Of a DNA stretch of 33,696 bases, positions 32,471 to 33,696 are shown piece by piece. Below the pieces are notes generated by a model. It was not told where the DNA came from. It worked only from the letters and a program-made list of their open reading frames with translations, and did not search any database. The translations under genes and the position numbers were made by a program. The DNA is taken from contig JACCYV010000262.1 in NCBI GenBank assembly GCA_013696305.1, forward strand, positions 1-33,696. The letters run 5' to 3'. This stretch comes from Nitrospira sp. (GTDB taxonomy: Bacteria; Nitrospirota; Nitrospiria; Nitrospirales; Nitrospiraceae). Position 1 is the first letter of the stretch; the number at the start of each line of letters is the position of its first letter.

Positions 32471-33142
32471 ATGCATCGAGAAGATGAACACGTTTGTGGA
32501 AGCGGCCGCCCGACCGACGCGCGCGCCAAGGGCATACCGATCGTCGGGATCGGAGGGCCGGTCGGATCAGGCAAGACAGCGCTTGTCGAGGCGCTCTGTT
32601 TGAAATTGCGAAACCACTACAGCTTGGCGGTGGTGACCAACGACATTTTTACCAAAGAAGATGCGGAGTTTCTGACGAAACGCGGGGCTCTTCCACAGGA
32701 TCGCATTCTCGGGGTTGAAACCGGCGGCTGTCCCCACACCGCGATTCGCGAAGATGCCTCTCACAATCAGGCCGCGTTGGACGATTTACTTCGGCGACAT
32801 CCGGACGTGGAACTGATGTTCGTCGAAAGCGGCGGCGACAATCTGGCCGCCACCTTCAGCCCTGAACTGGTCGATCGCGTCATCTATGTGATCGATGTGG
32901 CTGCGGGAGACAAGATCCCTCGCAAGGGCGGGCCGGGGATCACACGCTCGGACCTCTTGGTGATCAATAAAATCGATCTGGCCCCGCATGTCGGGGCGGA
33001 TCTCGCGGTGATGGATCGAGACAGCCGGCGGATGCGCGGCGATCTGCCGTTTATCTTCACCAACCTCCATACGGGCGACGGCCTGGACCGGGTGATCGAA
33101 TGGATCGAACAGGCCCTCCCGTTGCCCGCGCATCATCACTAA
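32471..33142 (+). CDS. ureG: Urease accessory GTPase UreG
   Basis: UreG is the SIMIBI-class GTPase that delivers nickel to apo-urease. The 223-aa protein has the P-loop GGPVGSGKT at residues 28-36, the metal-binding Cys-Pro-His in [14 protein letters not shown], the [17 protein letters not shown] switch segment and the guanine-specificity motif NKID. An N-terminal extension of about 20 residues with two His and a Cys, and a C-terminal HHH, could help to bind metal; that is inference. It starts 6 bases after ureF. Confidence 0.96.
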   Translation: MHREDEHVCGSGRPTDARAKGIPIVGIGGPVGSGKTALVEALCLKLRNHYSLAVVTNDIFTKEDAEFLTKRGALPQDRILGVETGGCPHTAIREDASHNQAALDDLLRRHPDVELMFVESGGDNLAATFSPELVDRVIYVIDVAAGDKIPRKGGPGITRSDLLVINKIDLAPHVGADLAVMDRDSRRMRGDLPFIFTNLHTGDGLDRVIEWIEQALPLPAHHH

Positions 33143-33156
33143 ATGCCCGGCCATCC

Positions 33157-33696
33157 GTGCCTACTCTGCTCTCTCACCGGTCTGCCCTGTCGGAAGTCGG
33201 GCGTGTAGGTCGGCTCGATCTGCACTACCAGCGGCAGGGCCGGCGGACCATCCTGGCCAAGTCACGCTGCTCCAGTCCCTGGCATCTGTTTCCTCCCATG
33301 TATTTGGATGCTACCGGTTGCGCGTTTAGCACCCTCGTCAATCCATCAGGCGGACTGGTGGCCGGCGATCATCTCGCTATTCATGCGTCGTTGGAATGTG
33401 ACGCCCATGTCGTGCTCTTCACTCCGTCGGCGAATCGGGTCTATCGCTCATTGGGTGAAGAGGCCAGGCAGACCGTGAATCTTTCCGTCGCTTCAGGAGC
33501 GGTACTCGAATGGTTCCCGGAGGTGACCATCCCGTTCGCCGGCTCGCGTTTTATTCAGACGATAGTCGTGACTCTCGCTAAAGGAGCGACGGCGCTCATC
33601 TGGGACAGTCTCGCCTCCGGCCGAATAGCACGGGGAGAACGTTGGGCCTTTGCGTCGCTGAAGAATGAAATTCTCATCACGACCGCGTCCGGAGAC
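33157..33696 (+). CDS. ureD: Urease accessory protein UreD (UreH), partial
   Basis: UreD binds apo-urease and recruits UreF and UreG. The frame stays open to the window end, giving 180 visible codons of an expected ~270. The family pattern is clear: GRLDLHYQRQGRRTILAKSRC, LVNPSGGLVAGDHLAI, VVLFTPSANRVYRS, and LEWFPEVTIPFAGSRF. It is not in the ORF track because it has no stop here. I chose GTG 33157, 14 bases after ureG; the ATG at 33143 is in another frame. No clear ribosome-binding site is seen. The order ureABC-F-G-D places it last. Confidence 0.9.
   Translation, partial: MPTLLSHRSALSEVGRVGRLDLHYQRQGRRTILAKSRCSSPWHLFPPMYLDATGCAFSTLVNPSGGLVAGDHLAIHASLECDAHVVLFTPSANRVYRSLGEEARQTVNLSVASGAVLEWFPEVTIPFAGSRFIQTIVVTLAKGATALIWDSLASGRIARGERWAFASLKNEILITTASGD

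Overview
The window reads as a bacterial chromosome segment, most probably from the genus Nitrospira (nitrite-oxidising or comammox). This is inferred from the gene combination (spc/alpha ribosomal operons, then lpt-rpoN-hpf-rapZ, pilMNOPQ-aroB, and a porin-urtABCDE-ureABCFGD urea module) and from short palindromic repeats of a kind I associate with that genus. No database search was possible, so the genus is an inference. Apart from one lipoprotein gene, everything lies on the + strand. I see no tRNA, rRNA, CRISPR array, integrase or transposase.

Region 1 (1-7040) is the end of the spc operon and the whole alpha operon: rpsE (3' end only), rpmD, rplO, secY, adk, map, infA, rpmJ (37 aa, absent from the ORF track), rpsM, rpsK, rpsD, rpoA and rplQ. 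It closes with a perfect 13-bp hairpin. Region 2 (7111-12170) is lptC-lptA-lptB-rpoN-hpf-rapZ, a tightly packed unit for LPS export, sigma-54, ribosome hibernation and RapZ. Region 3 (12224-18878) starts with a good sigma-70 promoter and a 70-aa MerR-like HTH protein. It continues with the type IV pilus alignment complex and secretin pilMNOPQ, a terminator hairpin, and aroB.

Region 4 (18885-28490) is the most interesting. A GAF-GAF-ANTAR protein follows aroB directly. A convergent lipoprotein gene comes next. Then a strong promoter, with a 16-bp perfect palindrome in its spacer, drives a leader of about 170 nt before an outer-membrane porin and urtABCDE. The leader holds two identical 5-bp hairpins with 6-nt loops AATGAC (A at loop position 1, G at position 4). 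The 3' arm of the second hairpin is also the start of the 5' arm of a 14-bp intrinsic terminator followed by eight T. This is the layout of an ANTAR antitermination switch, and a gene for an ANTAR protein lies 1.1 kb upstream. I propose that urea uptake (porin plus ABC transporter) is controlled by ANTAR-mediated antitermination.

Region 5 (28491-33696) is the urease cluster: a 470-bp intergenic stretch with its own candidate promoter, then ureA, ureB, ureC, ureF, ureG and the 5' part of ureD. Two related palindromic repeats of about 120 bp sit exactly in the ureB-ureC and ureC-ureF gaps. No ureE is seen. Together, regions 4 and 5 would bring urea across the outer membrane (porin) and inner membrane (UrtABCDE), hydrolyse it in the cytoplasm (UreABC) and mature the nickel enzyme (UreFGD), giving ammonia and CO2.
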